Source of the DNA: Novosphingobium sp. 9U
Lineage (GTDB): Bacteria; Pseudomonadota; Alphaproteobacteria; Sphingomonadales; Sphingomonadaceae
NCBI RefSeq assembly: GCF_902506425.1
Contig: NZ_LR732469.1
Coordinates: 1,719,284 to 1,783,283 of the forward strand
DNA: 64,000 nucleotides
Reading direction: 5' to 3'
A program made the position numbers and the translations under genes. The notes under the pieces are model-generated. The model searched no databases and was not told the origin of the DNA. It saw only the letters and a program-made list of their open reading frames with translations. The stretch's first letter is position 1, and every line of letters starts with the position of its first letter. Shown in pieces: positions 7,682 to 20,275 of the stretch.

Positions 7682-8435
7682 TCCGCAGATAACGCGCAAC
7701 GCCAAGCGGGATGAGCGCGAGGTAGGCTAGCGTGATCCCTGCCAGGGTCAGCCAAGGCTCCGTGAGCAGCGCTGCCATCAGGATGCCGATCAGAGCCAGC
7801 AAGCCGATACGCAAATGGTTGGGCGGACGCACGCGTGACCAGCTGAACGTCGGCATGTTGGAGATCAGCAAGAAGGCGACAAGCAGCATCCAGATCCCGA
7901 CACCGACCGGATTGGCGAACTCCTCGCGGCCGCTCGCCAGCCAGATGTAGATCGGCAGGAACGCGAGCCCCGCCCCAACCGGAGCAGGTACCCCGGTGAG
8001 AAATCCTGCCTGCTTGTGCGGCTGGTCCAGGGTGTCGAGCCGGGAATTGAAGCGCGCCAGCCGCAGCACGCAGCAGATCGCAAAGGCGAGCGCGGCGATC
8101 CAACCGAAGCTGGGCAACTCGCGCAAGGACCACAAATAGACGATCAGCGCCGGCGCCACGCCGAACGAGATAGAATCCGCCAGGCTGTCGAGCTCTGCGC
8201 CGAAGCGCGACTGCGCCTTCAGCAGGCGTGCAGCGCGCCCGTCAATCCCGTCGAGTAGTCCGGCCAGGATCACTGCCTGAACCGATTTCTCGAAATCCCC
8301 GGCGATGGCGAAGCGAATGCCAGTCAGCCCCGAGCACAGCGCGGCGGCCGTGATTGCATTGGGGACCAAAGCGCGCAAGCTGAGGCTGCGAGCCAGGCGC
8401 CGGTCCGCGCGTGCGTCGTCCACGTCGATCGTCAT
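7608..8435 (-). CDS. pssA: CDP-diacylglycerol--serine O-phosphatidyltransferase
   Basis: A 275-residue integral membrane enzyme that makes phosphatidylserine from CDP-diacylglycerol and serine. The CDP-alcohol phosphotransferase signature D-G-x2-A-R-x8-G-x3-D-x3-D is visible as DGIDGRAARLLKAQSRFGAE-LDSLAD near residues 70-92. About 7-8 membrane helices follow. ATG 8435 is chosen; a TTG 14 codons upstream would overlap psd. It lies 31 bp after psd, the enzyme for the next step. The end overlaps the small SOS gene at 7415-7681 by 74 bp. Confidence 0.95.
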   Translation of the reverse strand: MTIDVDDARADRRLARSLSLRALVPNAITAAALCSGLTGIRFAIAGDFEKSVQAVILAGLLDGIDGRAARLLKAQSRFGAELDSLADSISFGVAPALIVYLWSLRELPSFGWIAALAFAICCVLRLARFNSRLDTLDQPHKQAGFLTGVPAPVGAGLAFLPIYIWLASGREEFANPVGVGIWMLLVAFLLISNMPTFSWSRVRPPNHLRIGLLALIGILMAALLTEPWLTLAGITLAYLALIPLGVARYLRIRRRASASQAPEGVLQNPPVGLTP

Positions 8436-8466
8436 CGAACGTCCGGGCGGATCGACGTGGCTGCGA

Positions 8467-9225
8467 TCACTGGGCAATGCCTTCGATCACGCGCGCATCA
8501 CCGACTTCGGCCAGCACAGTCTCGCCGGCGATGACCTTCTGGCCCAGCAGCACGCGCGGCTCGGTGCCAGCCGGCAGGTAGACGTCGACGCGGCTGCCGA
8601 AGCGGATCAGTCCTACGCGCTGGCCGCCCGCGATCATGTCGCCGGGCTTGATGAAGGGCACGATGCGACGCGCGACCAGGCCGGCGATCTGCGTGAAGCA
8701 CAAGGTCAGACCGTCGCCACGCTCGATCATGACGTGCTGGCGCTCGTTCTCCTCACTCGCCTTGTCGAGGTCGGCGTTCACGAACTTGCCCGGGATGTAG
8801 ACCACCCGGCGCACGGTGCCGCCGATCGGCGCGCGATTGATGTGGACATCGAACACGCTCATGAAGATGGAGACGCGCGTCACCGGCTCGGCGCTGAGCG
8901 GACGCGTGCCGCTGCCATCGTCCATCGTCAGTTCGCGTGGCGGTGGCACCTTGCCGATCAGCGTGATCAGGCCATCGGCTGGCGAGACGATGCTGCGATC
9001 GTCCTGCGGCACCACGCGCTGCGGATCGCGGAAGAAGGCGAGCACACAGACTGTCAGGATCGCGAGGGGCCAGGCCAGCCAGGACCAGCCCAGGATAATC
9101 GTGAGCAGGCAGAGCGCCGCCACGATCGCGCCGAACTTGCGGCCTTCGGGATGGATCGGCGGCCAGCGCCATGACGCTTCGCCGCGTCCCTGATTGTCTA
9201 GAATTTCGCCGGGCATTCGATCCAT
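8467..9225 (-). CDS. psd: Phosphatidylserine decarboxylase (short form)
   Basis: A 252-residue proenzyme that decarboxylates phosphatidylserine to phosphatidylethanolamine at the membrane. Two membrane segments lie near residues 30-70, [10 protein letters not shown] follows, then [24 protein letters not shown] and, near residue 210, [11 protein letters not shown], whose Gly-Ser is where self-cleavage gives the pyruvoyl group. The size and motif fit the short, archaeal-like type of Psd common in Alphaproteobacteria. First gene of psd-pssA; a tRNA-Tyr lies upstream on the same strand. Confidence 0.95.
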   Translation of the reverse strand: MDRMPGEILDNQGRGEASWRWPPIHPEGRKFGAIVAALCLLTIILGWSWLAWPLAILTVCVLAFFRDPQRVVPQDDRSIVSPADGLITLIGKVPPPRELTMDDGSGTRPLSAEPVTRVSIFMSVFDVHINRAPIGGTVRRVVYIPGKFVNADLDKASEENERQHVMIERGDGLTLCFTQIAGLVARRIVPFIKPGDMIAGGQRVGLIRFGSRVDVYLPAGTEPRVLLGQKVIAGETVLAEVGDARVIEGIAQ

Positions 9226-9312
9226 CTAAGCTCTGCGCCCTCCCACGGCAATGACGCGAGGATAAATGCCTGGGATGCTGGGTTGTTTCTGCTGGTCGCG
9301 GAAAGGAAGGGG

Positions 9313-9398
9313 TGGTGGACAGGGCTGGATTCGAACCAGCGTACGCTTGCACGGGCAGATTTACAGTCTGCTGCCTTTAACCACTCGGCCACCTGTCC
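9313..9398 (-). tRNA. tRNA-Tyr (GTA)
   Basis: The minus strand folds as a class II tRNA: acceptor GGACAGG/CCTGTCC, a D-arm with GCCGAGTGGTTAAAGGC, anticodon stem GCAGA/TCTGC round CTGTAAA (anticodon GTA), a long variable arm, and a T-arm with GGTTCGAATCC. A discriminator A and CCA are encoded at the 3' end. It stands alone between psd and a SpoU methyltransferase gene. Confidence 0.95.
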
Positions 9399-9572
9399 AC
9401 ACCGTTTCCGCGGTTGGCGGGAGACCCGCCGTACGGTGCCCGAAGGCTCCGCGTCGCCGAGAGGTGGCGCCAATGCCGAAGCGAGCCTTGCCTGTCAATG
9501 GGGTGACTGGCAGGGAGCGCCGCAATCGAGTGATTGGCGCGAAGATCGGCGCCGGGTTGGAAGGACGATGAC

Positions 9573-10400
9573 ATGGCTAAGGGCGGCGGCTCCAGGGGAG
9601 CAGGAGGGGAAGCGGGCAGCTCGGCTGGCGGCAGGGCCCTGCGCGGTCGCGCGGGCCGGATGAAGAACGGCCGCGGCTCTGGCCGCGCCTCGTCCGGCGC
9701 GGTTCGCCTCTGGGGGCGCCACGCCGTGGAGGCCGCCCTGCTCAACCCCGACCGCGTGCACCGCAAGCTCTGGGCCACGCGCGAGGGTGTCGAGTCGCTG
9801 AACGGTGACCTTCCGCCCGACTTTCCCGTCGAGTGGGCGCAGGCGGCCGACCTCGCCCGGCTGGTTGCACGCGACGCGCCGCACCAGGGATTGGTGCTGG
9901 AATGCGAGCCCCTGGAGGACGTGTTCCTGTCGGACGTGCTCGAAGGCGAGGCGCAGCGCGCGATCCTGGTGCTCGATCAGGTTACCGACCCGCATAACGT
10001 CGGCGCCCTGATGCGAACCGCTGCGGCGTTCGATGCGGTCGCGGTGGTCACGCAGGATCGCCACGCTCCGCCCGAATCGGGCACGCTCGCCAAGTCGGCC
10101 TCCGGCGCGCTGGAGATCGTGCCCTGGGTGCGCGTGGTGAACCTCGCCCGGGCACTGGAGGAGATCGCCGAGGCGGGCTACTGGCGTATCGGCCTTGCCG
10201 GCGAGGCGGAGACGACCCTGGCCGAAGCGCTGCCCGCCGGGCCGGTCGCGCTGGTGCTCGGCGCAGAGGGCGAAGGCATGCGCCACAACATCACCCAGCA
10301 CTGCGATGCGCTGGCCCGGCTGCCGATCCACGAGTCGATGGAGAGCCTGAACGTCAGCAATGCCGGCGCGATTGCGCTCTACGCCGTGGCGACGCGATAG
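9573..10400 (+). CDS. rlmB: 23S rRNA (guanosine-2'-O-)-methyltransferase, RlmB type (SpoU/TrmH)
   Basis: A 275-residue SPOUT methyltransferase. After a Gly/Arg-rich start comes RLWGRHAVEAALLNPDR, the L30e-like substrate-binding domain, then the catalytic knot: ILVLDQVTDPHNVGALMRTAAAFDAVAVV (motif 1, near residue 136), PVALVLGAEGEGMRHNI (motif 2) and LPIHESMESLNVSNAGAIALYAV (motif 3). These predict SAM-dependent 2'-O-methylation of a guanosine in 23S rRNA. GGAAGGACG sets the ATG at 9573. A second, different SpoU enzyme is coded at 24790. Confidence 0.92.
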   Translation: MAKGGGSRGAGGEAGSSAGGRALRGRAGRMKNGRGSGRASSGAVRLWGRHAVEAALLNPDRVHRKLWATREGVESLNGDLPPDFPVEWAQAADLARLVARDAPHQGLVLECEPLEDVFLSDVLEGEAQRAILVLDQVTDPHNVGALMRTAAAFDAVAVVTQDRHAPPESGTLAKSASGALEIVPWVRVVNLARALEEIAEAGYWRIGLAGEAETTLAEALPAGPVALVLGAEGEGMRHNITQHCDALARLPIHESMESLNVSNAGAIALYAVATR

Positions 10401-10429
10401 TGTAATCAGGCCGGCGGGGGACTGAGGGG

Positions 10430-11269
10430 ATGATGATGGGCTTGGATCGACGCCGGCTGAGAGCCGCAGTGGTCGCCACGGTGGGTTCGCTCTTGCTCGC
10501 GGCCTGCCTGCTGATCCCCGGCAAGTTCACCGCCGACCTCGATGTGCGGCGCAACGGCACCTTCTCGTTCCGGTACGCTGGCGGCATCACCCTCCTCTCC
10601 TTGGCCATGACCGGCACAAAGGCGACCTTCGTGCCTGAAGCTTGCAAGGACGACGACGGCGAGACCGAACGCGCCTGCACGAGCGAGGAGCTAGCCAAGC
10701 AGAAGTCGGATTTTGAGGCGCAGCAGGTGGCGAAGGCAAAGGAAGACGCCCAGGCCGCGCAGCTGTTCTTCGGCGGGATCGACCCGAACGATCCGCGCGC
10801 GGCAGAGGAGATCGCCGAGCGTCTGCGGCGGCAGAAGGGCTGGAAGCGCGTCGACTACACGGGCAATGGCCTCTTCGACGTGGAGTTCGTGATGAACGGC
10901 CGCCTCGACCGCGATTTCGTCTTTCCGACCATCGAGCGCTTTCCAGTGGCGAACGCCTTCGTCCAGATCGTGGCGCGGCAGGACGGCACGGTGCGGATCG
11001 ATGCGCCGGGCTTCGTCTCGTCTGCGAGCGGGGGAGCCGCGGCGAGCATGATGCAGGGCACTTTCCTGAAGGGTGCGGACGCGACTTCGGATGCTCCGGC
11101 GATCACGCCCGTGGACGGCACGCTGACGATCCGCACCGATGCGCCGATCCTCGCCAACAACACCGACGAAGGTCCTCGTAAGGGGTTGGGAGGCGGACAG
11201 GAACTCGCCTGGACGATCAACGCGCGCACGGCGGCAGCGCCGATGGCGCTGATCCGGCTCCAGCCTTGA
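10430..11269 (+). CDS. Envelope lipoprotein, unknown function
   Basis: A 279-residue protein with signal peptide and lipobox LLAAC (Cys near residue 26). The mature part starts with a beta-rich stretch (GKFTADLDVRRNGTFSFRYAG), then a charged helical segment (residues ~85-125, ELAKQKSDFEAQQVAKAKED), then GFVSSASGGAAASMM and a C-terminal repeat-free beta region. I know this as a hypothetical protein type in sphingomonads, with no assigned role. GGGGGACTGAGGGG precedes the ATG. It lies 29 bp after rlmB, so it could be read through from it. Confidence 0.8.
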   Translation: MMMGLDRRRLRAAVVATVGSLLLAACLLIPGKFTADLDVRRNGTFSFRYAGGITLLSLAMTGTKATFVPEACKDDDGETERACTSEELAKQKSDFEAQQVAKAKEDAQAAQLFFGGIDPNDPRAAEEIAERLRRQKGWKRVDYTGNGLFDVEFVMNGRLDRDFVFPTIERFPVANAFVQIVARQDGTVRIDAPGFVSSASGGAAASMMQGTFLKGADATSDAPAITPVDGTLTIRTDAPILANNTDEGPRKGLGGGQELAWTINARTAAAPMALIRLQP

Positions 11270-11633
11270 TGGCGCCAAGCCGAAGCGCGGCTTAGCCCCT
11301 CGCGATTATTCGTCCGACCTGTTGCGTTAACCCCTTGGCGGATCGTGAGCTTCGTTGCGCTCAGCGGGGCGACCGATTGCCAGCAGCAAACCCGCGGTAA
11401 ACGCCGATTCTGACTGGTTACCCCGTCACGGCGATTACACAACATGGTTAATCGCTTCAGGTTTCTTGCGCCGTTGTCCCTACCCCGCGCCAAGCGCTGC
11501 CTTAGCCAAAGCCCCTGCATAGCGGCCTTGCCGGGCAGCTGACACGCCGCGGCGGAACTTCAATCTCGAGAGTGGCCCGCGTGCAGGCGAACTGCGGCGG
11601 TCAGGCGCGCTCGCGAGTTCTTTTCGGGGCGCA
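11270..11633. other. Intergenic region with no gene seen
   Basis: About 360 bp. A weak hairpin, AAGCCG/CGGCTT with a 5-base loop at 11277-11293, follows the lipoprotein gene and could end its transcript, although no T-run follows. The rest should hold the promoter of the beta-helix gene. I see no other structure. Confidence 0.4.
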
Positions 11634-13403
11634 ATGATGAAATACGGTGTAAAGTCGAAGTCGATGATGATGTTGCTGCCTTTGCTGGCGGCCTGCTCGG
11701 GCTCTGACGGCGACACGCTCGCGGCCTCGACGCCGCAGCTCGACACCGCCGTCGCGTCGCAGGGCGTCACCCAGCCGGCTGCCGCGGTCAAGCCGCTGAG
11801 CGACTTCGACGTGTGGGCAAAGCGCTTGATGGCTGACCGGATGAGCCCGATTGTCGCAGCCGCTGGCGACTTCTCGATCGGCTGGATCGGAGCGGACAGC
11901 CGCGCCGCCAACGTCGTCGTGCGCGCACCACGCGTGGCGGACAAGGCAACGGTTCAGATTGCCGTGCCGGCCGCCGGAGCCGACGCGACGCCGTTGTTTC
12001 AGGCCGCGCTGACGCAGCTGAAGAAGCAAGGCGGTGGTACGCTGAAGGTGGCGCCAGGCGAATACGTGTTCCGCTCGCTCAGCGGCGGCTCGCACTTTCC
12101 GATTATCAAGATGGCGGATGTCGACATTCAGGCCGACAATGCGCATTTCGTGTTCCAGAACGATGCCGATGGCATCTTCATCCAGGATAGCCAGCGCATC
12201 CGCATCCACGGCGCCAAGATACGCGATTCGCGCGTGCTGTCGGGTAGCGGCCACATCAAGCTGATCAACGGAGAGAAGCGCCTGGTGCTCGACCAGCCGC
12301 TGCCGGGAGGCCTGAGCGTAGTCGGCGTCGGCCCGGTGAACGAGGGCATTCACAACTTCTTCCAGAACCGCTTGCGCGCGGTATTCTTCCCTGGCGGCAA
12401 GCAGGCGACCACGACCGACAACGTCACGTTTTCGGCCACGGACTTCGCGCCTTTCCCCGATGGGCAAGCCGTCGTCGTCAAGTACACGTACTATGGCAAC
12501 CGCGCCGTCTACGTGCGGGACAGCTATACCGGCACCAGCGAAGACATCGTGCTTGATGGTGTCCGCATCGGCTCGATCGGGGGCATCGGCGTGCTGATCA
12601 AGTCGCGCGGCCGCGGCTTCGCGATCCAGAACTCCTCGTTCTCGGCGGATGCAGGCCGCCCGTTCGGCACCAACTTCGACGGCATCCACGTCATCGCTGC
12701 GGCTGGGGACATCCTGATCCGCGGCAATTCGATCCTGCACACCGGTGACGACCCGATCAACTTGCGATCGATCATCCACAAGGTGACCGCGCTCGACAAG
12801 AACAGCGTCACCATCAACAACGACGCACGCTTGGTCCGCCTGGGCGACGAACTGGCGTTCTTCAACAAGGATGGCGATTATCTGGGCCGTCGGGTCGTCA
12901 CCAGCGCACCGGCGATCGGCAATAGCGACACGGTGACCTTCGGGCTGGCGGCCGGCGAGCCCAACACCGAGGCCGCCTACGTCCGCGACATCAACATGAC
13001 ACCGCGCCGCTTCGCCGTGGTCAACAACACCATCGCCGAGACCGTCGGCCGCGGCATGCTGATCCAGGTGGCGAACGGGCTGATCCAGGGTAACACCTTG
13101 CGCAACCTGCCCCGCACCGCCATCCGGCTGCTGACGAGCTACGATCCGTGGCTGGAGGGCGCCGGCGCAATCAACGTGCGCATTACCAACAACACCATCG
13201 AAGGCGGGCGCGCCGAACTGGGGTTCAACTACGTGACGGGCATCATCACTTCGCTGGGTGAAGTGGTCTCGGCCAAGATCCCGACCAACTTCCACAATGG
13301 TCCGCTGAAGATCGACGGCAACAAGTTCGTCGCGCCGAACACGGCCTGCCTGGCGCTCTACAATGCCAAGGACGTGGTGGAGCAGAACAACACCTGCGGC
13401 TGA
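11634..13403 (+). CDS. Right-handed parallel beta-helix lipoprotein
   Basis: A 589-residue exported protein. The start MMKYGVKSKSMMMLLPLLAACSGSDGD is a lipoprotein signal with lipobox LAAC. From about residue 115 there is a pectate-lyase-like entrance (ATPLFQAALTQLKKQGGGTLKVAPGEYVF), followed by many short repeats of the beta-helix kind (IQADNAHFVFQND, IRIHGAKIRDSRV, FAIQNSSFSADAG, ILIRGNSILHTGDDPINLRS, FAVVNNTIAETVGRGMLIQ, GLIQGNTLRNLPRTAIRLLT, VRITNNTIEGG). This fold is used by polysaccharide lyases, epimerases and some structural proteins; no catalytic set can be fixed here. A strong terminator follows. Confidence 0.85.
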   Translation: MMKYGVKSKSMMMLLPLLAACSGSDGDTLAASTPQLDTAVASQGVTQPAAAVKPLSDFDVWAKRLMADRMSPIVAAAGDFSIGWIGADSRAANVVVRAPRVADKATVQIAVPAAGADATPLFQAALTQLKKQGGGTLKVAPGEYVFRSLSGGSHFPIIKMADVDIQADNAHFVFQNDADGIFIQDSQRIRIHGAKIRDSRVLSGSGHIKLINGEKRLVLDQPLPGGLSVVGVGPVNEGIHNFFQNRLRAVFFPGGKQATTTDNVTFSATDFAPFPDGQAVVVKYTYYGNRAVYVRDSYTGTSEDIVLDGVRIGSIGGIGVLIKSRGRGFAIQNSSFSADAGRPFGTNFDGIHVIAAAGDILIRGNSILHTGDDPINLRSIIHKVTALDKNSVTINNDARLVRLGDELAFFNKDGDYLGRRVVTSAPAIGNSDTVTFGLAAGEPNTEAAYVRDINMTPRRFAVVNNTIAETVGRGMLIQVANGLIQGNTLRNLPRTAIRLLTSYDPWLEGAGAINVRITNNTIEGGRAELGFNYVTGIITSLGEVVSAKIPTNFHNGPLKIDGNKFVAPNTACLALYNAKDVVEQNNTCG

Positions 13404-13412
13404 TGCCCGCTG

Positions 13413-13445
13413 CGCCGGCCGCTCTCGCGAGTGGCCGGCGTTTTT
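13413..13445 (+). terminator. Rho-independent terminator
   Basis: CGCCGGCC (13413-13420) pairs with GGCCGGCG (13433-13440), with extra pairing possible inside the loop, and TTTTT follows at 13441-13445. It begins 9 bp after the beta-helix stop. Confidence 0.9.
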
Positions 13446-13570
13446 GCTCGTTAGAATGCTGCGCCTTTTTGCGGCAGCACACCCGAAGGCAGGGCAGAAT
13501 CAAAAAATACGATGTCGATGATCGACGCGTCGAACTTCACAGCGATGATAAACTTGCTTAACATTAAAGC

Positions 13571-14167
13571 ATGTCTCCGCGTGTCATGATCGAAAACAGC
13601 CCGCTCGCGGCTGTCGTCAGCAACCCCCGCCTCCCCGACAACCCCATTATCGAATGCAACGAGCCGTTCCTGGAGCTCACGGGCTACGGCCGCGGCGAAG
13701 TGATCGGGCGCAACTGCCGCTTTCTCGCAGGGCCGGAGACCGAGCCCTGGCTGAGCGACAAGATGCGCGAATCGATCCAAGCGCAAAAGCCGGTGCTGGT
13801 AGAGATTCTGAACTACCGCAAGAACGGCACGTCGTTCCGCAACGCGGTCATGGTCGTGCCGCTGTTCGATGAGGATGGCGAGTTGCAGTACTACCTCGGC
13901 TCGCAAGTCGAGGTGCCCAAGGGTGACGGCTACCTCAACGGCAGTGGCGAGGGGCTGTCCTCGTCCAAGGGCAAGGTCGAGACGCTGACGGGGCGCCAGC
14001 GCGAAATCCTGATCCAGATGGCCGATGGCAAGCTCAACAAACAAATCGCTTTCGACCTGGGCCTGAGCGAGCGAACCGTAAAGATGCACCGGGCCGCCCT
14101 GTTCCGAGCGTTGGGAGTGAAGACCAGCGCTGATGCGATCCGGATTGCAGTCGAAGCAGGCCACTAA
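13571..14167 (+). CDS. LOV-HTH blue-light-responsive transcription factor (EL222 type)
   Basis: A 198-residue two-domain protein. Residues ~5-115 are a LOV photosensor with GRNCRFLAG, whose Cys49 should form the flavin adduct in blue light; EILNYRKNGTSFRNAV and YYLGSQVEV complete the LOV core. Residues ~135-198 are a LuxR/NarL-type HTH (LTGRQREILIQMADGKLNKQIAFDLGLSERTVKMHR). The order and sequence closely resemble EL222 of Erythrobacter litoralis, where light frees the HTH to dimerise and bind DNA. The N-terminal extension is shorter here. The ATG at 13571 has no clear ribosome-binding site. Target genes are not obvious nearby. Confidence 0.93.
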   Translation: MSPRVMIENSPLAAVVSNPRLPDNPIIECNEPFLELTGYGRGEVIGRNCRFLAGPETEPWLSDKMRESIQAQKPVLVEILNYRKNGTSFRNAVMVVPLFDEDGELQYYLGSQVEVPKGDGYLNGSGEGLSSSKGKVETLTGRQREILIQMADGKLNKQIAFDLGLSERTVKMHRAALFRALGVKTSADAIRIAVEAGH

Positions 14168-14211
14168 GACCAGTCCAAGAGCAAGCCGTTGCGCGCCACG
14201 GTGACGGCGTT

Positions 14212-14420
14212 ATGCTCGGCGATCTCCTGCTCCGCAGCGGCCGGACGCAGGCAAGGACGGCCGAGACCGACAAGCGCGAGATCGTCGAGGCGGAAGATGC
14301 CTGGCGCACAGCGCGCATCGATGGCGATGCGGCTTTTCTTAGCGCTTCTACGCCAAGGAGGGCCGCATCCAAAACATGAAGGGCCAGACGGTGCCGCGCG
14401 CCGACGACATCAAGCTTTAG
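14212..14420 (+). pseudogene. Frameshifted DUF4440/NTF2-like fragment
   Basis: Two overlapping frames together give one coherent DUF4440-like segment. The first (from ATG 14212) ends in KREIVEAEDAWRTARIDGD and AAFL; the second (from about 14343) continues RFYAKEGRIQNMKGQTVPRADDIKL and stops at TAG 14418. A one-base loss near 14341 would explain the shift. The product would also lack the usual C-terminal half of the NTF2-like fold. The gene is therefore probably broken and truncated. It lies between the LOV-HTH gene and secA. Confidence 0.45.
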
Positions 14421-14489
14421 TCCGGCCAGCGCCGATCTAGCCATTGTCGAGCCGGCTAGCGTCGGCCTCGGCGAGACCCGAAACCGGTT

Positions 14490-14517
14490 CACCACCACGC
14501 AAGCTTGCGTGATGGTG
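14490..14517. repeat. 28-bp inverted repeat without a loop
   Basis: CACCACCACGCAAG is followed at once by CTTGCGTGATGGTG, which pairs with it at 13 of 14 positions. It lies in the convergent gap between the LOV-HTH gene and secA and could form a cruciform or a bidirectional transcript end. No T-run is attached. Confidence 0.6.
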
Positions 14518-14599
14518 CTGCCAGCCGAGCCGCGAGAGGCCGAACCGGATCCCGGTCAAGCCCGGCTCGGAGGGGTGCTCAGGCTTACTTCAAACAGCC

Positions 14600-17338
<2,739 letters not shown>

Positions 17339-17436
17339 GGCGGGATTCCTGTAATTTCAAGAGTGCAGGCGCACGAACGCGCAAAAGGCGCCCACGTTAT
17401 CGCGGCGCCGGATCGGTCTATGGCAAGCGGCTGCGC

Positions 17437-17715
17437 TTACTCGCGCGCGCGGTCTATCCCGACGCGCACGCCCACGAACCCGAGCGCAGGCGCATGCCCC
17501 GCACCCTCGTCATCGGCGACCATGCGAGCGTGGCGACGTCCGGGTTCGGGCAGACGTGCCAGTTCGACGGGAGCGGCAGGCGCCCTTGCGGCAACCGGCG
17601 CGACGATCGCCACCGCGGCGGTTTGCGGCGCACAGCCGCGCGCCTGCGCCGGCGCAAGCTGCGCGGCAAGCCCTGTCAGCAGGGCCAGCAAGGTCAGGAG
17701 CAGGCGGTTCGCCAT
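17437..17715 (-). CDS. Small secreted protein, unknown function
   Basis: A 92-residue reading frame with a clear signal peptide (LLLTLLALLTGLAAQLAPAQA-type start, cleavage probably after ARG) and a short Ala/Pro-rich mature part without a domain I know. No clear ribosome-binding site lies before the ATG at 17715. It sits 98 bp upstream of secA and 63 bp after the next gene. The signal peptide makes it more likely real than a chance frame, but support is modest. Confidence 0.5.
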   Translation of the reverse strand: MANRLLLTLLALLTGLAAQLAPAQARGCAPQTAAVAIVAPVAARAPAAPVELARLPEPGRRHARMVADDEGAGHAPALGFVGVRVGIDRARE

Positions 17716-17778
17716 TGCCGCGGGAGATAGGCGCGGCGCGCCCGGCTGTCCACCGCGTGCGACGAAAACGGTGGAGAC

Positions 17779-17997
17779 TTACTTGACCTGCGCGTCGGCG
17801 GCATCCGTCGCAACCGCCTGGCTCGGCACGGTTCCACTTTGCATCGGCACCGTCCAGATCGCCACGTTGAGCGCCATGATGACGGCCAGGATCAGCATGA
17901 GCCAGCCCTGCTTGCGGCTGCCGCGGCGAAACATGAACCAGGCGCCGATGACGAGCGCGATGCTGCCTAAGACCAGGAGCGAGAGTGCGATGTCCAT
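17779..17997 (-). CDS. Small two-helix membrane protein, unknown function
   Basis: A 72-residue protein made of two membrane helices (ALSLLVLGSIALVIGAWFMF and GWLMLILAVIMALNVAIW) joined by the basic loop RRGSRKQ, with a short polar tail. ATG 17997 has GGGTGG upstream and begins the first helix, so it is preferred over longer options. I recognise no named family. It is encoded on the same strand as secA. Confidence 0.65.
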   Translation of the reverse strand: MDIALSLLVLGSIALVIGAWFMFRRGSRKQGWLMLILAVIMALNVAIWTVPMQSGTVPSQAVATDAADAQVK

Positions 17998-18220
17998 GCC
18001 ACCCGTTAGCCGCAGCGGCGCGCCGATGCGAGAGGCTGCATGGATTCGAGCGAGTGCGCTTCGCACGGTGCGGAGATGCCCGATACCACCCACGCGCCGC
18101 TATGTCGTTCGAGCAGGCGCTGGTGTAAGATGACAACGTGCGGCTCGCTGAGTTCGCCGGCGTGTGGATCGGTAGGTTGCTCGGGTGGCTCGCGCGTAAA
18201 CCGGCAGGTTGGCTCGCGGG

Positions 18221-18340
18221 CTTCGACAAGCTCAGCCTTTGCGATGTTGGGGTAAGCGGCTGCCGAGGACGCACGAGGCCAGGGGCAAAAGGCTCGTCGC
18301 TTTGACGGTTTACACTCGCCTAGGCTGAGCTTGTCTAAAC
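18221..18340. repeat. Inverted repeat, CTTCGACAAGCTCAG family, copy 1
   Basis: CTTCGACAAGCTCAGCCT at the left and AGGCTGAGCTTGTC at the right are inverted arms about 85 bp apart. The same arms recur at 40799-40905. The surrounding 17998-18436 stretch holds no gene that I can support: it contains this repeat, the pckA terminator and presumably the promoter of the small gene ending at 17997. Confidence 0.7.
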
Positions 18341-18369
18341 CCTCCCCGACCTTGATCCCAGAACGACAA

Positions 18370-18397
18370 ACGCCGCAGCGCTTTCACGCTGCGGCGT
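18370..18397 (-). terminator. Terminator of pckA
   Basis: ACGCCGCAGCG and CGCTGCGGCGT are an exact 11-bp inverted repeat with a 6-base loop. On the minus strand it is followed by TTTGTCGTT. It lies 40 bp past the pckA stop. Confidence 0.85.
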
Positions 18398-18436
18398 CGT
18401 CACCTCCCCGTCGGGAGGATCAGCAAACTCGAGAGA

Positions 18437-20050
<1,614 letters not shown>

Positions 20051-20275
20051 GATGTTGGCGCTTGGGGAAAAACGCCAGAGCGGCGATGTTCAGAGAATCT
20101 TCAGGCCGCGATAATCGGCCCGCCCCATCCCGTCAAATCGCCGTGAACTGCGAGCATTGTAGCACGTCCGGTTTCATACCGCATCAGTTTCCGCACGTTG
20201 TCAGTACCTCGCGGAGCGTCTACCGGTCGTGGCTGTCCCACCCCGAGGATCCGTGCACGCCACTTGCAGGCTACC

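Noticed and set aside
11601..13295. A 564-codon open frame on the minus strand, opposite the beta-helix gene
   Set aside because: It is a by-product of high-GC third codon positions. The plus strand has signal peptide, beta-helix repeats and a terminator; the minus frame has no recognisable domain.
17998..18220. A small plus-strand gene from ATG 18076
   Set aside because: It stops after 17 codons and has no family resemblance or ribosome-binding site.
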